A DNA stretch of 23,758 nucleotides from Fimenecus sp051881435 (GTDB lineage: Bacteria > Bacillota > Clostridia > Oscillospirales > Acutalibacteraceae). The position numbers and the translations under genes were made by a program. The notes beneath the pieces were generated by a model. That model searched no databases, was not told the DNA's origin, and saw only the letters and a list, made by a program, of their open reading frames with translations. The stretch is from assembly GCA_051881435.1 (NCBI GenBank), contig JBJEPW010000041.1:1-23758 (forward strand), given 5' to 3'. Below, piece after piece: positions 23,130 to 23,758 of the stretch (position 1 is the stretch's first letter; every line of letters begins with the position of its first letter).

Positions 23130-23758
23130 ATGAAATTTTTAACCGATTATACCCTTGTTGAGTTCCCCAAATTGGGCTGGAAGTTTGATGTTTACGAAAA
23201 TCTTGTGGAATTTACAATTCCCGGTTGGGATATTGATATTACCATTAAGTTTTACGGTGTAATTATTGCGCTGGGCTTTACTCTGGCTGTGCTTTTCGGC
23301 GGCAGAATGGCTTATAAGTGGAAAATGAGCCTTGATAAAATGCTTGATGTGCTCATATACGGCACAATCGGCGGAATTGTGGGCGCAAGGCTTTATTATG
23401 TTGCCTTTGAATGGGACAGTTATAAAAATGATTTGCTCTCAATATTCAAGATATGGGAGGGAGGCCTTGCCATTTACGGCGGAATTATCGGCGCTTTGAT
23501 TGTAGCGTTTTTTGTATGCAAAAAGATTGATTTGAATTTTTACAAGCTTCTTGATTTGGCAGGTATGAGTTTTCTCATAGGGCAGGGTATCGGCAGATGG
23601 GGCAACTTTACAAATCAGGAGGCGTTCGGTACAAACACAACCCTTCCTTGGGGTATGACAAGCGACAAAATTTCCGCGTACATAAACGCCAATTACGGAA
23701 CTTTCATTGATAACGGTATCCAGATGGACGCCGAGCTTCCCGTTCATCCCACTTTCCT
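23130..23758 (+). CDS. lgt: Prolipoprotein diacylglyceryl transferase (3' end outside window)
   Basis: The first 209 residues of Lgt, the membrane enzyme that moves diacylglycerol from phosphatidylglycerol to the lipobox Cys of prolipoproteins, such as the solute-binding protein at 4228. Seen: membrane helices (about 41-61, 74-92, 112-130, 140-155), GARLYYV (85-91), GGLAIYGGIIG (111-121) and the Lgt signature GRWGNFTNQEAFG (155-167). Position 116 is Tyr where E. coli has the essential His103, as is usual in Firmicutes. AAAGGAGA lies about 7 nt before ATG 23130. The reading frame runs off the window end uninterrupted; a full protein would need roughly 60-100 more residues. Confidence 0.97.
   Translation, partial: MKFLTDYTLVEFPKLGWKFDVYENLVEFTIPGWDIDITIKFYGVIIALGFTLAVLFGGRMAYKWKMSLDKMLDVLIYGTIGGIVGARLYYVAFEWDSYKNDLLSIFKIWEGGLAIYGGIIGALIVAFFVCKKIDLNFYKLLDLAGMSFLIGQGIGRWGNFTNQEAFGTNTTLPWGMTSDKISAYINANYGTFIDNGIQMDAELPVHPTF

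Overview
The window looks like a chromosomal stretch from a low-to-moderate GC Gram-positive anaerobe, most likely a gut Clostridia/Oscillospirales member. The grounds are the gene families (rmuC, the ymfF/ymfH pair, lgt, a YczE-type membrane protein, a GPH sugar symporter, clostridial-type GH3 and GH36), strong AGGAGG-type ribosome binding sites, consensus sigma-A promoters, and a hairpin repeat at the left edge of a type I associate with gut Firmicutes. I see no rRNA, tRNA, CRISPR array, IS element or phage gene.

Layout. 1-232 is non-coding: a compound hairpin repeat, then the terminator of a leftward GH3 beta-glycosidase (233-2674), which has its own promoter. Upstream of it, also leftward, is rmuC (2757-4091). 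A rightward set follows: a family-5 solute-binding lipoprotein (from 4228), a VanZ-like protein and a DUF1015 protein, coupled by overlapping starts and stops, ending at a hairpin shared with the next, convergent operon.

The centrepiece is 7552-16898, a divergent carbohydrate locus. Leftward lie a GPH-family symporter and a membrane-anchored metallophosphoesterase. Rightward lie a TetR regulator, a GH38-like DUF5054 protein, a probable six-hairpin glycosidase and a GH36 alpha-galactosidase, with 4-base overlaps or an 18-base gap. Two perfect TTGACA-N17-TATAAT promoters face each other in the 127-base gap, and one GACC-N4-GGTC dyad sits between their -10 boxes, so one TetR dimer could silence both arms. 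The likely logic is uptake of a galactose- or mannose-containing glycoside by the symporter and cytoplasmic dismantling by three hydrolases with no visible signal peptides; the substrate cannot be read from sequence. The phosphoesterase has an apparent one-base frameshift in an A7 run that separates its start codon and RBS from the rest of the gene.

16981-18810 holds a YczE-like membrane protein with its own promoter and a strong terminator, then an AraC regulator whose promoter carries a dyad and a spaced direct repeat suggesting autoregulation. 18824-20287 (leftward) is a radical SAM protein with a Cys-rich tail. The right end is a rightward housekeeping-type set: ymfF, ymfH (M16 peptidase-like pair linked to EF-P modification in Bacillus) and lgt, cut by the window edge.
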